Below, in pieces: positions 6,445-15,136 of a DNA stretch of 64,000 bases. The stretch comes from a virus: the IMG/VR virus record IMGVR_UViG_3300025073_000032, positions 38,806-102,805 of that record. One strand, written 5' to 3'. Both the position numbers and the translations under genes were made by a program. The notes under the pieces are model-generated. The model was not told the origin of the DNA. It saw only the letters and a program-made list of their open reading frames with translations, and did not search any database. Position 1 is the first letter of the stretch. Each line of letters opens with the position of its first letter.

Positions 6445-7896
6445 TCACGCAAATGAGAAAGCAAACCTAGCCGTTGAAATGGCTATGTTTATTGCCATAA
6501 CTACAGCGTCTACCATATCGTCATGCACTCCTTCAGGGAACATACAGAACTCTTCTATTATGTCTGTTATATCCATGTTTTCAGGCCAAAACACCTTGCC
6601 ATTCTCAAACATACCTAGAACAGAATGTGCTCTGATTACCTTGTCAGAATGTACCTTGACAGGTTTAGCTGGTACCTCCGTATTCTCTTGCAGAAACTGA
6701 GTCATAGCCTCTTGATAAGCTACACTCTCCACTCCCATTGCTACGAACTTGTGCTTGTTGTATTCAGCCTTGAAAGCCTCAAACTGCTTAGGTGCTGATA
6801 TCTTATCCCTCCACAAATCTATAATATATACATTCTTTTGTGTATCAATAGCCAATATGACCATTACAAAATAGTCAGCTGAATCCTTTTTGCTAATAGC
6901 TAAGTCACTACCGCCAAAAATCATACATCGCTCAGGCAAAGCGATGTACCTACCAGTGAAATACTGCTTTTTGAAGATACGCTCTCTAGCAAGCTCACTA
7001 TTGTTCTGATACTGCATCTCAAAAATAATAGAGTCTTGCCGTCTGGTTTGTAACAGCTCAGATACAGAACAGCCTTTCTTTGCTGGCCACAGTGCTATTA
7101 GATTCTCAGGATGAGCGTAATCGACTGGCTTCAGCTTACCATCTTCTGTGTATTCATCACCTCCCACGTTCTTAAGTGCTCTGTCTCTAACCCAACATCC
7201 AGACAGAAAACCCTCGTTCTCAGAGTCAACTTGACCTTTAAGGGATGCCGTTATTGCTCGTTTACGAGTAGCTCTCCCATACAGATCATCATCATTGTAA
7301 CGAGTACCGATAAAATGTATCTCATCATCAGCAGTAGGCATAAGAACAGTCCAAAGCCAGTTCCACATTTTATCCCTGGACTCTTTCTTAAGAGCGTTCT
7401 CAAAATCCACTAAGTCATCGACCATGATTAGATCGAAGTGACCGGATACAATTGAACCATAAACACCTACAGTGCTCACAGTTGGCTCTTTAAGACCTAC
7501 TTTTGTACGTTTAGCTACAACAATACTACCTGTGTTCCACTGCTTGCCTACAAAATCCCCATATAGAGTACGCAAAAGATCATTCTTCTCGAAATGATCC
7601 TTAATAGCTCCTAGAAACTTCTCAGCAGCAGTAGCAGCGTTTGACACTATCAGAATACGTATATTTGGATTCTGGATGATCCTCCAGATGAGATAGGCAA
7701 TGGTAAGTATGGTTGACTTACCATGCCCCCTTGGTGCCAACACCAACGAACGTGGCCTTGACAATTGAAACTTTGCCCACCGAACATGAAACTCATGTAA
7801 TTCATATCCCAATACTACAACTACAAACAGGAAGAAATTATTGAGCAACTGCTTAGCAGTATATTTGACTTTGACCTTTTCGGCTGTCTCTGACAT
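6445..7896 (-). CDS. terL: Terminase large subunit
   Basis: This is the packaging motor ATPase and nuclease that fills the prohead. Residues 54-62 form the Walker A site A-P-R-G-H-G-K-S-T; the Walker B acidic pair is in L-I-M-V-D-D-L-V-D near residue 155. The C-terminal RNase H-like nuclease shows Asp in G-G-S-D-L-A-I near 330 and the terminal H-D-D-M-V-D-A motif near 460. At 483 residues it has normal length. A putative small subunit lies about 1.1 kb upstream (8999-9811), separated by four short genes. Portal and capsid genes are not adjacent, so head genes are split from packaging genes by the replication block. Confidence 0.95.
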   Translation of the reverse strand: MSETAEKVKVKYTAKQLLNNFFLFVVVVLGYELHEFHVRWAKFQLSRPRSLVLAPRGHGKSTILTIAYLIWRIIQNPNIRILIVSNAATAAEKFLGAIKDHFEKNDLLRTLYGDFVGKQWNTGSIVVAKRTKVGLKEPTVSTVGVYGSIVSGHFDLIMVDDLVDFENALKKESRDKMWNWLWTVLMPTADDEIHFIGTRYNDDDLYGRATRKRAITASLKGQVDSENEGFLSGCWVRDRALKNVGGDEYTEDGKLKPVDYAHPENLIALWPAKKGCSVSELLQTRRQDSIIFEMQYQNNSELARERIFKKQYFTGRYIALPERCMIFGGSDLAISKKDSADYFVMVILAIDTQKNVYIIDLWRDKISAPKQFEAFKAEYNKHKFVAMGVESVAYQEAMTQFLQENTEVPAKPVKVHSDKVIRAHSVLGMFENGKVFWPENMDITDIIEEFCMFPEGVHDDMVDAVVMAINIAISTARFAFSFA

Positions 7897-7901
7897 TTAA
7901 T

Positions 7902-8099
7902 TCAACTGGCAAACGGAGTTTGTTCAATCTCTAATTCCATAGCATCTAACCTACACCTCTCTACTGGTCTGCTAGTAAAGGTGCCATCCTCACATACAAG
8001 AATAAAATATGGAACTTTTTCTATTACTACTGTAGCAAATATTCTTCCTTTGCGTGACTCTTTTCTATCAAAAAACACAACCGTAGGTTGTTTAAGCAT
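7902..8099 (-). CDS. Small beta-rich protein, 65 residues
   Basis: Starts MLKQPTVVFFDRKESRKGRI with alternating hydrophobic and charged residues, suggesting a small barrel, and an acidic C-terminus. It lies five bases upstream of terL in the same unit. Function unknown. Confidence 0.55.
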   Translation of the reverse strand: MLKQPTVVFFDRKESRKGRIFATVVIEKVPYFILVCEDGTFTSRPVERCRLDAMELEIEQTPFAS

Positions 8100-8116
8100 C
8101 GGACTGAACCGTCCTC

Positions 8117-8377
8117 TCAGTATCTACCCCTGCTCAATTTAGCGGCTAATACCGCTTCAGGAGTTATTCCTCCTAATGCTGCAACACATTCCACAAACTC
8201 AGCATGCAACTGTGGAACAGTAAAAACAGGATGACCTACTTTGGTGTATCTCTGCAATACCACAAGATCACTAATAGTCATCCTACGCAATTTGTACTTC
8301 CATACTTCTATTTCTTCTTCATCCAGTGGTTCTACTTGATACTGCGAGGTGCCACCCCATCGAACATCGTATACCAT
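8117..8377 (-). CDS. Hypothetical 86-residue protein near terminase
   Basis: Starts MVYDVRWGGTSQYQVEPLDE. The middle is a helix (W-K-Y-K-L-R-R-M-T-I-S-D-L) and the end is Ala/Leu-rich with a basic terminus. It is three bases after the next upstream gene stop. No family recognised. Confidence 0.6.
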   Translation of the reverse strand: MVYDVRWGGTSQYQVEPLDEEEIEVWKYKLRRMTISDLVVLQRYTKVGHPVFTVPQLHAEFVECVAALGGITPEAVLAAKLSRGRY

Positions 8378-8380
8378 TAG

Positions 8381-8644
8381 TTATTTCACCTTCTCCCTTG
8401 ACAAAGAATTGACAGCTCTTCTTGCCAATGCTTTGTCCTGTTCTGTTGCGTCCACACTCAGCAGATACTCAAGAGCTTCCTTTAGAGAGTCACGTTCTCT
8501 CTTCAGGAGCTTAATTACCTCTACTGGATCACCTAGTCTAGTTTCAAGTCCAGCTGCATCCAACATGTTTACAACAACTCTATTAGAATTCCTGTTAATA
8601 CGCTGCAATTCGTCAATCTTAAGCTGACACGCTGTACAAGTCAT
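8381..8644 (-). CDS. Coiled-coil 87-residue protein
   Basis: N-terminal C-x(2)-C (M-T-C-T-A-C) followed by a long helix with heptad leucines and a charged segment L-L-K-R-E-R-D-S-L-K-E-A-L-E. No family recognised. The bases 8645-8715 upstream contain no gene; they hold an imperfect hairpin (CTGTAAG at 8672-8678 with its partner at 8689-8697). Confidence 0.55.
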   Translation of the reverse strand: MTCTACQLKIDELQRINRNSNRVVVNMLDAAGLETRLGDPVEVIKLLKRERDSLKEALEYLLSVDATEQDKALARRAVNSLSREKVK

Positions 8645-8715
8645 ATTTTTGTTACCCCTTTTAAGATACTCCTGTAAGGCGTACTATTCTTACACAGGGT
8701 ATTACAATAACTACT

Positions 8716-9033
8716 TTATTGTACCAATTCAAGATTACTGGTTATTACAGTAACCAATTGCAGATGAATTTCATTCCCTGCCTCGGAAGTTTCCATTCTG
8801 ACAGCATATTCCAACTTATCCTTCTTGAATATCTGAAGCTCATCTTTGACACTTATAATATAAATGTCGTTAGCTTTCATCTGGTCATCTACAGTAGATG
8901 CGTCAGTAAAATCAATACCTAAAAAAGCAAGACACTTTGTAGCCTCTTCCTGCAACATCTCACCTACAGTAGCCTGTATACGCTTCTCAAAATCTTCTTC
9001 ATCCTTCGTTATTGATCGGTACTTTGTCTCCAT
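8716..9033 (-). CDS. Hypothetical acidic protein, 105 residues
   Basis: Starts METKYRSITKDEEDFEKRIQ. The first half is a charged helix, the second half beta-rich (E-L-Q-I-F-K-K-D-K-L-E-Y-A-V-R-M). It overlaps the 3' end of the putative small terminase gene by 35 bases, so the two are translated together. Function unknown. Confidence 0.6.
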   Translation of the reverse strand: METKYRSITKDEEDFEKRIQATVGEMLQEEATKCLAFLGIDFTDASTVDDQMKANDIYIISVKDELQIFKKDKLEYAVRMETSEAGNEIHLQLVTVITSNLELVQ

Positions 9034-9811
9034 CTCCAGGCTCCTTTATCTCTTTGTAATCAGCATCTGTAATCTCTATAGTGCTAAGCATCACCAAGCT
9101 TCTAGCCAGAACAGGATCAAGCTCAAGCACTACAGCTAACTCCTCAGTATCCCCACCTCCTCCACTACCTTTGATATTCTCAGTGGATTGCCCCAAGATC
9201 AACCTAGTTGCTTTTATAATACTAATCTTAGCGTTAACAAGATTATTAATATCCTGAGAACGCATCGGTAATATCTTACCATCTGACCCAGGCTCTGCTG
9301 CTCTAGTCAAATTATGTCTAATAGCAATATTCAGCTTCTCTAAGTCCTCCAAATCTGACTTATGTATCCTTGCCAGAAACTGAGCTAAGTGAGAAGCTAT
9401 AGCCGGTCCTACTATCTCTTGTGCCACTCCTACCAGCTCATCATCAGAAGCTTCTTCCTCGGATACATCCCCATCTGTACGTATCTTGTCTATTATGTCT
9501 TGTTTGAACTGCTCCTGAAAAGCAGATAGTTCCTCTTCCCACTTCTGTTCATGCCTCCAATTAATAACACTTCGCCTGGAAGCTCCTACAGCCTTGCCTA
9601 TAGCCTCATCAGAGATATTACCGCCTTTAGACAAATACAAAGCCTTGGCTTTCATCTGCTTCTCAACAGCAAATCGCTTGCAGCTTGCTCCAGGTGCAAA
9701 AGGAGTAAGGTTTTCCTTGCCTCCCTTCTTCTTACGTGCCGTAATCTTCTCTTCAGGCTTAACCAAATTCTTTGCCTTGCGCTCTATATTAGCAGGATCG
9801 TTTTTGGCCAT
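8999..9811 (-). CDS. terS: Putative terminase small subunit
   Basis: The 270-residue protein has a basic N-terminus and, at about residues 65-95, a helix-turn-helix G-N-I-S-D-E-A-I-G-K-A-V-G-A-S-R-R-S-V followed by W-R-H-E-Q-K-W, the usual start of small terminase subunits that recognise the packaging site. The central part is helical, fitting an oligomerisation domain, and the C-terminus is acidic. Position one cluster upstream of terL agrees. The call rests on the HTH pattern and context; another HTH regulator remains possible. Confidence 0.7.
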   Translation of the reverse strand: MAKNDPANIERKAKNLVKPEEKITARKKKGGKENLTPFAPGASCKRFAVEKQMKAKALYLSKGGNISDEAIGKAVGASRRSVINWRHEQKWEEELSAFQEQFKQDIIDKIRTDGDVSEEEASDDELVGVAQEIVGPAIASHLAQFLARIHKSDLEDLEKLNIAIRHNLTRAAEPGSDGKILPMRSQDINNLVNAKISIIKATRLILGQSTENIKGSGGGGDTEELAVVLELDPVLARSLVMLSTIEITDADYKEIKEPGDGDKVPINNEG

Positions 9812-10172
9812 TTCGTTTGGCTCTCCTCTCCTCCTGCTTCAACATCTCCAACATGCAACCTTGTGCATTGAATATAATAGCACAAAGCAATTCTATTTTA
9901 GTTACATGCTCTCCAGAATCTCTATCTACTACTACAGCTCCTCTATGTGCTCTCCACAGATCTATAGTGTGCCGTATCAAAGACTTTACATACTCAGCGA
10001 TAGGCATACCCTTTTGCCAGTTATCTGAGTCTCGTAACTGACCATCAGCTTGTCTGCGATGCTCATGCATGTATGCACCATACTCATGCAGCACAGCTGG
10101 TGACAGAAACCCCTCGTAATCAAACTTGTTTATGTTACTGTTGCGTGTTGCTCCTGTCTTGAACTGTCTCAT
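9789..10172 (-). CDS. DUF5664-type dATP/dGTP diphosphohydrolase (MazG/MazZ-like)
   Basis: The protein, 127 residues, shows the pattern of the phage family annotated as dATP/dGTP diphosphohydrolase: G-A-T-R at 7-10, K-F-D-Y-E-G-F-L-S-P, Y-M-H-E-H-R, D-N-W-Q-K-G, then a His helix I-R-H-T-I-D-L-W and a C-terminal F-N-A-Q-G helix. These enzymes hydrolyse purine dNTPs to monophosphates, shaping the nucleotide pool. Members include the MazZ enzymes of phages with 2-aminoadenine DNA. No PurZ is visible here, so a role in base replacement is open. It overlaps terS by 23 bases. Confidence 0.75.
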   Translation of the reverse strand: MRQFKTGATRNSNINKFDYEGFLSPAVLHEYGAYMHEHRRQADGQLRDSDNWQKGMPIAEYVKSLIRHTIDLWRAHRGAVVVDRDSGEHVTKIELLCAIIFNAQGCMLEMLKQEERRAKRNGQKRSC

Positions 10173-10708
10173 ACCGGGAACCCTTTCATGTTTCGATATA
10201 CGTCCTTCCAGTCATATGCTGCCAGGAACTCATTGTAATCAACTATCAACACGCTTCGCTTACTATCAAAGTACAGTACTGCCTTTATCTTCTGAGGTAG
10301 TACCAGAAAAGCTAACACACTATCCAGTATCAACAGTGTGTTCTGTCTGCTTCCCTTTGCTATCAACATAGGTCTTACTTTGGCTTTGTGTGCCTCGGTA
10401 TGTACCTGCTCCCACCATGCCCACAATGGATTCTTTTCGTTATGAAAAGCTTTTGTGATAGATACTTCCTGGTAGTTTTTACACTCAACACAGAAGACAG
10501 ATAGAAACTCCTTTACTCTCGGTGACTCTTTAGCTATGCCTAGATCACCAAACCCACACGTTGACTTACCTGTAGATGCTCTCCCCCCTGATAAAGCTGT
10601 GCGCCACAGCAAATCCTTATCAGCCCCTGCACTGATCCACAAGGAAAGCTCTTTAGCTATTTGCCTCTCAAAAGCACTTCCTTTGGCCTTTCCAGCCCCT
10701 TTTTGCAT
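10169..10708 (-). CDS. PD-(D/E)XK nuclease, Holliday-junction-resolvase-like
   Basis: Residues 10-20 (G-S-A-F-E-R-Q-I-A-K-E-L) match the first helix of archaeal Hjc-type and phage PD-(D/E)XK resolvases. The catalytic Asp is in F-G-D-L-G near residue 60 and the E-C-K motif follows near 76 (V-E-C-K-N-Y). At 179 residues it has family length. It would act late in replication by resolving branched DNA before packaging, and its place near terminase supports that. Substrate is inferred. Confidence 0.7.
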   Translation of the reverse strand: MQKGAGKAKGSAFERQIAKELSLWISAGADKDLLWRTALSGGRASTGKSTCGFGDLGIAKESPRVKEFLSVFCVECKNYQEVSITKAFHNEKNPLWAWWEQVHTEAHKAKVRPMLIAKGSRQNTLLILDSVLAFLVLPQKIKAVLYFDSKRSVLIVDYNEFLAAYDWKDVYRNMKGFPV

Positions 10709-11070
10709 TAAATTGTCTCCTTGAATATGTTAATTATAATATACTCTTCAATCTGCTTTTCCAAAATCATCTGTTTGACTCTCTCCTTAGCTTCAAGGTA
10801 ATGTCTATTATAAGCCTCTTCAAGCACTCGCATATCAGCTGTTACTTGGCCGGAAATCATCTCATCAATGTCATCATCCCAGGCTGTATAGCAAAATACC
10901 CCCGGTTTATCTATTTTCCATGTCACTATACCATGTTTACGCCTCCGTTCCTTTGGGATAAAAGCATTTATGGGAATAACAGTAGACTCCTTTCCAAGAA
11001 ACAAAAGTATTTCTCTGAATCTTGCAATCAAGCCTGTATTAGACTTATTCTTAGCGTAATTATAACTCAT
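10708..11070 (-). CDS. Hypothetical basic protein, 120 residues
   Basis: N-terminal helix followed by a basic patch K-E-R-R-R-K-H-G and a beta segment, an acidic turn W-D-D-D-I-D-E, and a C-terminal coiled helix (A-K-E-R-V-K-Q-M-I-L-E-K-Q-I-E). TAATG overlap with the resolvase-like gene indicates coupling. Function unknown. Confidence 0.6.
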   Translation of the reverse strand: MSYNYAKNKSNTGLIARFREILLFLGKESTVIPINAFIPKERRRKHGIVTWKIDKPGVFCYTAWDDDIDEMISGQVTADMRVLEEAYNRHYLEAKERVKQMILEKQIEEYIIINIFKETI

Positions 11071-11281
11071 TCGGTACTACCTCCGTAAAAGGTTCATACT
11101 CAACCCACCAGCGAGGATGAAACTCTTTCATAAACTTAACAAATTTTTTATACTCTTCCGCTGGTAACGGTCTACATTGTGGATCTTTATACGGCATCCA
11201 GGTACAAGGAAGATATAGTACATATAGAAACTCCTCCTTAGGAGGAACTTCTATTATCTTCGCTTTACGTATAGGTGTCAT
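11060..11281 (-). CDS. Hypothetical 73-residue protein
   Basis: Starts MTPIRKAKIIEVPPKEEFLY. It is rich in aromatic residues and prolines (W-M-P-Y, H-P-R-W-W-V-E-Y), with no cysteine pair or membrane segment. Overlaps both neighbours. No family recognised. Confidence 0.55.
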   Translation of the reverse strand: MTPIRKAKIIEVPPKEEFLYVLYLPCTWMPYKDPQCRPLPAEEYKKFVKFMKEFHPRWWVEYEPFTEVVPNEL

Positions 11282-11565
11282 TTAGTTTTAGGTTCCCACT
11301 TGTGAGCTTCCCCTTTATGTATTGTACGAAGCTCACCATCTACAATAACTAGGATAAAACTACCTGTTTTGTAATACTCTGCTTCCTCACAATTATGATT
11401 AAGCAAAGTCACAACAATATACTTCTTCTTAAGAACCACAGGCTCTGCACTAGCATAAAGCTCAGTAAGTTTCTCTATTACTTTATCAACACCATACTTG
11501 GCTCCTGTTCTTTCCTTAAACCTGAGTATCGCATGTGCGCTGATACCTTTAAGCTCAGGATTCAT
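11278..11565 (-). CDS. Small RelE/barnase-like-size protein of unknown function, 95 residues
   Basis: I start at ATG 11563-11565, two bases after the previous stop, rather than at the upstream ATG inside that gene. Starts MNPELKGISAHAILRFKERT, an N-terminal helix with His and Arg/Lys, followed by beta strands ending V-D-G-E-L-R-T-I-H-K-G. This helix-plus-sheet order with a terminal T-I-H recalls small phage nuclease-like domains, but catalytic residues cannot be assigned. Confidence 0.5.
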   Translation of the reverse strand: MNPELKGISAHAILRFKERTGAKYGVDKVIEKLTELYASAEPVVLKKKYIVVTLLNHNCEEAEYYKTGSFILVIVDGELRTIHKGEAHKWEPKTK

Positions 11566-11567
11566 AA

Positions 11568-11747
11568 CTACCCCATAATATTGCCACAATACATACACTC
11601 AGTAACTGTGGTATCCACCCAGGCACCGCAAAGTCTGCACCGCTTAGGATTAGCTTTTTTCTTCTCAAAAACTCCAGCCTCTGGTTTCGGAGGCTCCTCT
11701 TCCAGCTCTACAGTCCTAATTACTTTTTTATGCCTTTTGGTTCCCAT
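11568..11747 (-). CDS. Zinc-ribbon protein, 59 residues
   Basis: Start at ATG 11745-11747 behind GAGGAATCTCA. The N-terminal half is charged (K-R-H-K-K, E-L-E-E-E-P-P-K-P-E); the C-terminal half has C-R-L-C and C-M-Y-C, a classic zinc ribbon. It overlaps a second zinc-ribbon gene by 20 bases in another frame. Likely a nucleic-acid or RNA-polymerase binding adaptor, by analogy only. Confidence 0.6.
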   Translation of the reverse strand: MGTKRHKKVIRTVELEEEPPKPEAGVFEKKKANPKRCRLCGAWVDTTVTECMYCGNIMG

Positions 11748-11904
11748 TGAGATTCCTCGGATATATATCCATATTAAGTACAGGGTAAGTTCTAGCTCCA
11801 CATCTATAACAGATGGCTAGGCTCAAATCATCCATTATACGAAGGTATCCCCTTTTACATCGTGGGCATAAGGTACCCCTTTTAACTTCAAAGTAATAAG
11901 CCAT
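11728..11904 (-). CDS. Zinc-ribbon protein, 58 residues
   Basis: Frame ATG 11902-11904 to TAA 11728-11730, preceded by AGGAGTAAACTGA. Starts MAYYFEVKRGTLCPRCKRGY with the second knuckle C-Y-R-C near residues 35-38. It overlaps the end of the SbcC-like gene by 17 bases, so it is probably co-translated with it. Confidence 0.6.
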   Translation of the reverse strand: MAYYFEVKRGTLCPRCKRGYLRIMDDLSLAICYRCGARTYPVLNMDIYPRNLNGNQKA

Positions 11905-13501
11905 TCAGTTTACTCCTACCAGATCGTTTCTCTATCCAGTACACTGTATTGAACAAAGCAGAAGACTTCAATTCATCGTTGTGTGACACAACAAAAACAG
12001 TCATCTCTTTGGCTTGATCTTGCAATACCCCAAATACCGCTTCTATATTCTCAGGCTCCAATGCATCACAAGCTTCATCCAAAATAGAGAGGTTAATAGC
12101 AGATCTAAGTCTTTCTCTTGCCAGCTGCTGAATAGCAAACATAAATGACAAGTTAATTATTCTTCGCTCTCCATTGGAACTATCTTTATATGAGTTACCT
12201 CCTTCTGAATTATACACTCTAATAGAGAACTTATCTCTCACATCACCAGATTTGAGAGTTTTATTAGGTAACAATTTAACCGATATTACACCTTCTGATA
12301 TTTTATTACAGTAATACTCAAGATGTTTATTCAGTGAAGGTATAATAGCATCGAACAGAGAAGCTTTAATACCTTTAGGCCCAAATCCATCAGCAAAGAA
12401 TTCAGCTACTTCAGCTTTGTCCTGATACTCCGCAAGCAATGATCTAGTTTCTACCAAAAGAATCTCAGCTTCCACCTTCTTCTGTCTTGCTCGTTCAATC
12501 ATCTTATCATAGGAATTAGTACTTTCCGACAGCTCAACAATTCTCTCCCCTATTTCCTGCTGCTCCCTTTGGTTATAGTCCAAAGTACGTGCTCTAACTG
12601 CTATCGCTTTACGCAGATCTTGAAGTTCCTCTAGTAAATCATCCGTCTCTTCTTGGTAAACGAAAGGTAAACTGCTGCCACAGTATTCACACACGTCCTC
12701 GGCTTTTTCTGACTGTAATTTATCTAGTCTACTACGCAATTCGTCTATTTGATTCCTGTCCCTCTCCTGCTCCTTGTTTGCTTGCTTCTCCTTTATTAGA
12801 CATTCCTTGAAACTTGCTTTCTCCTGATCGATACTCTGCTGTCGCTTACACTCAAAATCTTTGCAGTCTTCCATGTAAACCTGCATGTCATCGTTAAGCT
12901 CAGCTATCCGTGACTCAGTAAGCTCAATCTCCCTATTATACTGCATAATCTTTTGGGAGAACTCACTTATATCCTTCTTAACTACTTTGAGAGCTTCAGC
13001 GTACACTGTAGAATCAATAAAAGCTTCTATTAGATTCTTCTGTTCAGTGTCATCAAGAGTAACAAACGTTTTGCTTATCCCTTGTGCAAACACTACAGAA
13101 TGAGAGAACAACTTAGCATCCATACCCAACAAGCTATTAATATGCTCTTGGGTACTGTCAGTATCCCAACCACCCAAGTCAACACCATCAGGCATCTGCT
13201 TGAAGTACAGATTATTTTTATGCTCTCCATGCTTTCTGTAGCGTTCTACTACTATCTCACCATATGTTTCCTCTATTACAAGCTTAACGCTACAATCCTT
13301 ACCGGCAAAGGTACTAACTACATCATCACCCTTCTGACCCTTCAAAGTCACACCAAACAGACACCAAGTAAGAGCATCCCATATAGATGACTTACCGGCA
13401 CCTACTTTGCCTAACAACAAAACAAGACCACCGGAATTTAAATTAAACTCCAAGTGGTCCCATCTTTGAAAGTTATTCAATTCAAGAGTTTTGAGTATCA
13501 T
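11888..13501 (-). CDS. SbcC/Rad50-like recombination endonuclease subunit (T4 gp46-like)
   Basis: ATPase subunit that, with the SbcD-like nuclease at 14099-15136, processes DNA ends for recombination-dependent replication. Walker A is G-K-V-G-A-G-K-S-S at 31-39. Two coiled coils flank a zinc hook C-E-Y-C near residue 270. The signature motif appears as S-S-N-G-E-R-R-I and Walker B/D-loop as L-S-I-L-D-E-A-C-D-A-L-E near residue 480. At 537 residues it matches phage gp46 proteins, shorter than bacterial SbcC. The two subunits are separated by two short genes instead of being adjacent. Confidence 0.92.
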   Translation of the reverse strand: MILKTLELNNFQRWDHLEFNLNSGGLVLLLGKVGAGKSSIWDALTWCLFGVTLKGQKGDDVVSTFAGKDCSVKLVIEETYGEIVVERYRKHGEHKNNLYFKQMPDGVDLGGWDTDSTQEHINSLLGMDAKLFSHSVVFAQGISKTFVTLDDTEQKNLIEAFIDSTVYAEALKVVKKDISEFSQKIMQYNREIELTESRIAELNDDMQVYMEDCKDFECKRQQSIDQEKASFKECLIKEKQANKEQERDRNQIDELRSRLDKLQSEKAEDVCEYCGSSLPFVYQEETDDLLEELQDLRKAIAVRARTLDYNQREQQEIGERIVELSESTNSYDKMIERARQKKVEAEILLVETRSLLAEYQDKAEVAEFFADGFGPKGIKASLFDAIIPSLNKHLEYYCNKISEGVISVKLLPNKTLKSGDVRDKFSIRVYNSEGGNSYKDSSNGERRIINLSFMFAIQQLARERLRSAINLSILDEACDALEPENIEAVFGVLQDQAKEMTVFVVSHNDELKSSALFNTVYWIEKRSGRSKLNGLLL

Positions 13502-13502
13502 A

Positions 13503-13832
13503 TTAGATGTGATATGTCATAGAGACACCAACAAATGTCTTGGCTTGCTCTTTCAAGAAAGCATTGATCTTTGTCAAACGCAACCCACAGTCGTTAATAA
13601 AGGCAATCTTGCTTGAAAAGAACTCCTCTTCATACATGCTGCCTACTCGCATCACTTCAAAATTGGTAGGAGTTATAAGCTCCTGACCATCATCTGACAG
13701 AAAAACAGCTCTACCTTTCTTGTCTGCTGTGTACATCGTAGGAAGTTGCTGTGCTCTCAAGGCTTTTATACTATCAACCCTGACATAGTTCTCCCCATTC
13801 TTAACTACATTGGTTGTTTTAATGTGAATCAT
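13503..13832 (-). CDS. Hypothetical 109-residue protein between SbcC and SbcD
   Basis: Starts MIHIKTTNVVKNGENYVRVD; beta-rich first half, helical end. There is no known motif. Its position between the gp46- and gp47-like genes, one base before the first, suggests a helper of end resection or simply an inserted early gene. Confidence 0.6.
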   Translation of the reverse strand: MIHIKTTNVVKNGENYVRVDSIKALRAQQLPTMYTADKKGRAVFLSDDGQELITPTNFEVMRVGSMYEEEFFSSKIAFINDCGLRLTKINAFLKEQAKTFVGVSMTYHI

Positions 13833-13838
13833 GACTTA

Positions 13839-14063
13839 TTATCCTTTCTGTCCACCTCGCGGTTTACGCTCCCGGCTATTTTTGTGAGTTTGTCGTTTGT
13901 TCATCGGAACTGTACTCAGTGTGGCATTACAACAGTTTGAGCGCACCCCTGATTTATAGTAGTGCTTCACTTCCATCTCTTTGGCTCTGCCACACTCATT
14001 GCAGATCACTTTGATGCTGCCATGCTGATTCAACAACTGCTTGCTATTAGTCCCTTCAGCCAT
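13839..14063 (-). CDS. Zinc-finger-like basic protein, 74 residues
   Basis: Residues 21-24 are C-N-E-C and 44-45 are C-C (R-S-N-C-C-N-A-T), with a very basic tail K-N-S-R-E-R-K-P-R-G-G-Q-K-G. The layout suggests a small zinc domain with a nucleic-acid-binding tail. Function unknown. Confidence 0.6.
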   Translation of the reverse strand: MAEGTNSKQLLNQHGSIKVICNECGRAKEMEVKHYYKSGVRSNCCNATLSTVPMNKRQTHKNSRERKPRGGQKG

Positions 14064-14098
14064 CTGTATTCACCTCCTCTCCTTTCTGTATACCCCTT

Positions 14099-15136
14099 TT
14101 AATCGACTATATTTGCCTTGAGCCTATCAAATACTGAGGTAGCATACTTTAAGTATCGCTCAGGCTCTGCAATATTCTTATACCCCAAATAAGCATCCAC
14201 CACCTCAATAGGCTTCTGAGCCTGTTCTACAGCTCTTAGCCGTGGTGCAAACTCCACATCTTTCACAACACGTTCTATTAGAACGTTGTCTAAATCCTCT
14301 GGAAAATCCAGCTCAGAGTTAAGCTTAAGCTTATAAAAATACTCAGGCACATAATCCTTCAAAAACCTAACTAAGCCCTTCTTATTTGGTATTACATACT
14401 CTACAAACCAAGGAAACTCCGTAGGCACAAAAGTAGCCTTATATTTATCAGAATTGAATGTAATATCCCAAAAGCCCTTATCCTGTCCAACATCTGCAAA
14501 AGAATGATGTAGCAGACTACCGACATAAAATACATTATTAGCCAGCAACTGAGGCTTGTGATAATGACCCATAGCTACAAACTGGAAAGCCTCTGGCTGT
14601 ATCTCTTCCAGGGTTATCTCATAACCAGAAGACGAGGTGTAACCTTTGACAAGCTCAGCCCCAGCCACAGGAATATGAGCAAAAACTTGCTTTACCTTTC
14701 TGACTCTACACTCTTGAAACCACTCGACAACCTCTGCTCTGTAGTCACTATAAGGCATATACGCGATAGAATCCATAATAGTAAAATCTTCTATTGCATC
14801 TGCATACTCTTCAACACCTCTAACAGATGTAATAGAACCTGACTTGTTAGCTTGATCATGATTACCAGCAACAATAATAACATCAAGACCTACATTCTTC
14901 ATGGTCTTTATAGAGTCACGCACTATATTATTTACTTCTACTGACAGTATTCCCCTAGAGTGAAATAGATCACCTACTATAATTACATACTTAATCTGAT
15001 TAGTAACAGCATAGTCTCTTGCTTGTCCTAGACAAGAGACTATGTGCCTCACTCTATTGGTACCGAACTCTGTATCTGGATGGGAAAACTGAGAGTGCTT
15101 ATGTGCATGTACATCAGCCAGAACTACTACTCTCAC
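14099..15136 (-). CDS. SbcD/Mre11-like nuclease subunit (T4 gp47-like)
   Basis: Calcineurin-like metallophosphoesterase of 345 residues. Metal-binding motifs in order: D-V-H at 8-10, G-D-L-F-H near 55, G-N-H-D near 95, A-H-I-P near 155 and G-H-Y-H near 195. It is the nuclease partner of the SbcC-like protein. The stop overlaps the neighbouring genes closely (ATGA type at 15133-15136). Confidence 0.92.
   Translation of the reverse strand: MRVVVLADVHAHKHSQFSHPDTEFGTNRVRHIVSCLGQARDYAVTNQIKYVIIVGDLFHSRGILSVEVNNIVRDSIKTMKNVGLDVIIVAGNHDQANKSGSITSVRGVEEYADAIEDFTIMDSIAYMPYSDYRAEVVEWFQECRVRKVKQVFAHIPVAGAELVKGYTSSSGYEITLEEIQPEAFQFVAMGHYHKPQLLANNVFYVGSLLHHSFADVGQDKGFWDITFNSDKYKATFVPTEFPWFVEYVIPNKKGLVRFLKDYVPEYFYKLKLNSELDFPEDLDNVLIERVVKDVEFAPRLRAVEQAQKPIEVVDAYLGYKNIAEPERYLKYATSVFDRLKANIVD

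Noticed and set aside
8672-8697. Hairpin upstream of the 8381-8644 gene as a terminator
   Set aside because: The stem is short and interrupted and no U-run follows on the coding strand.
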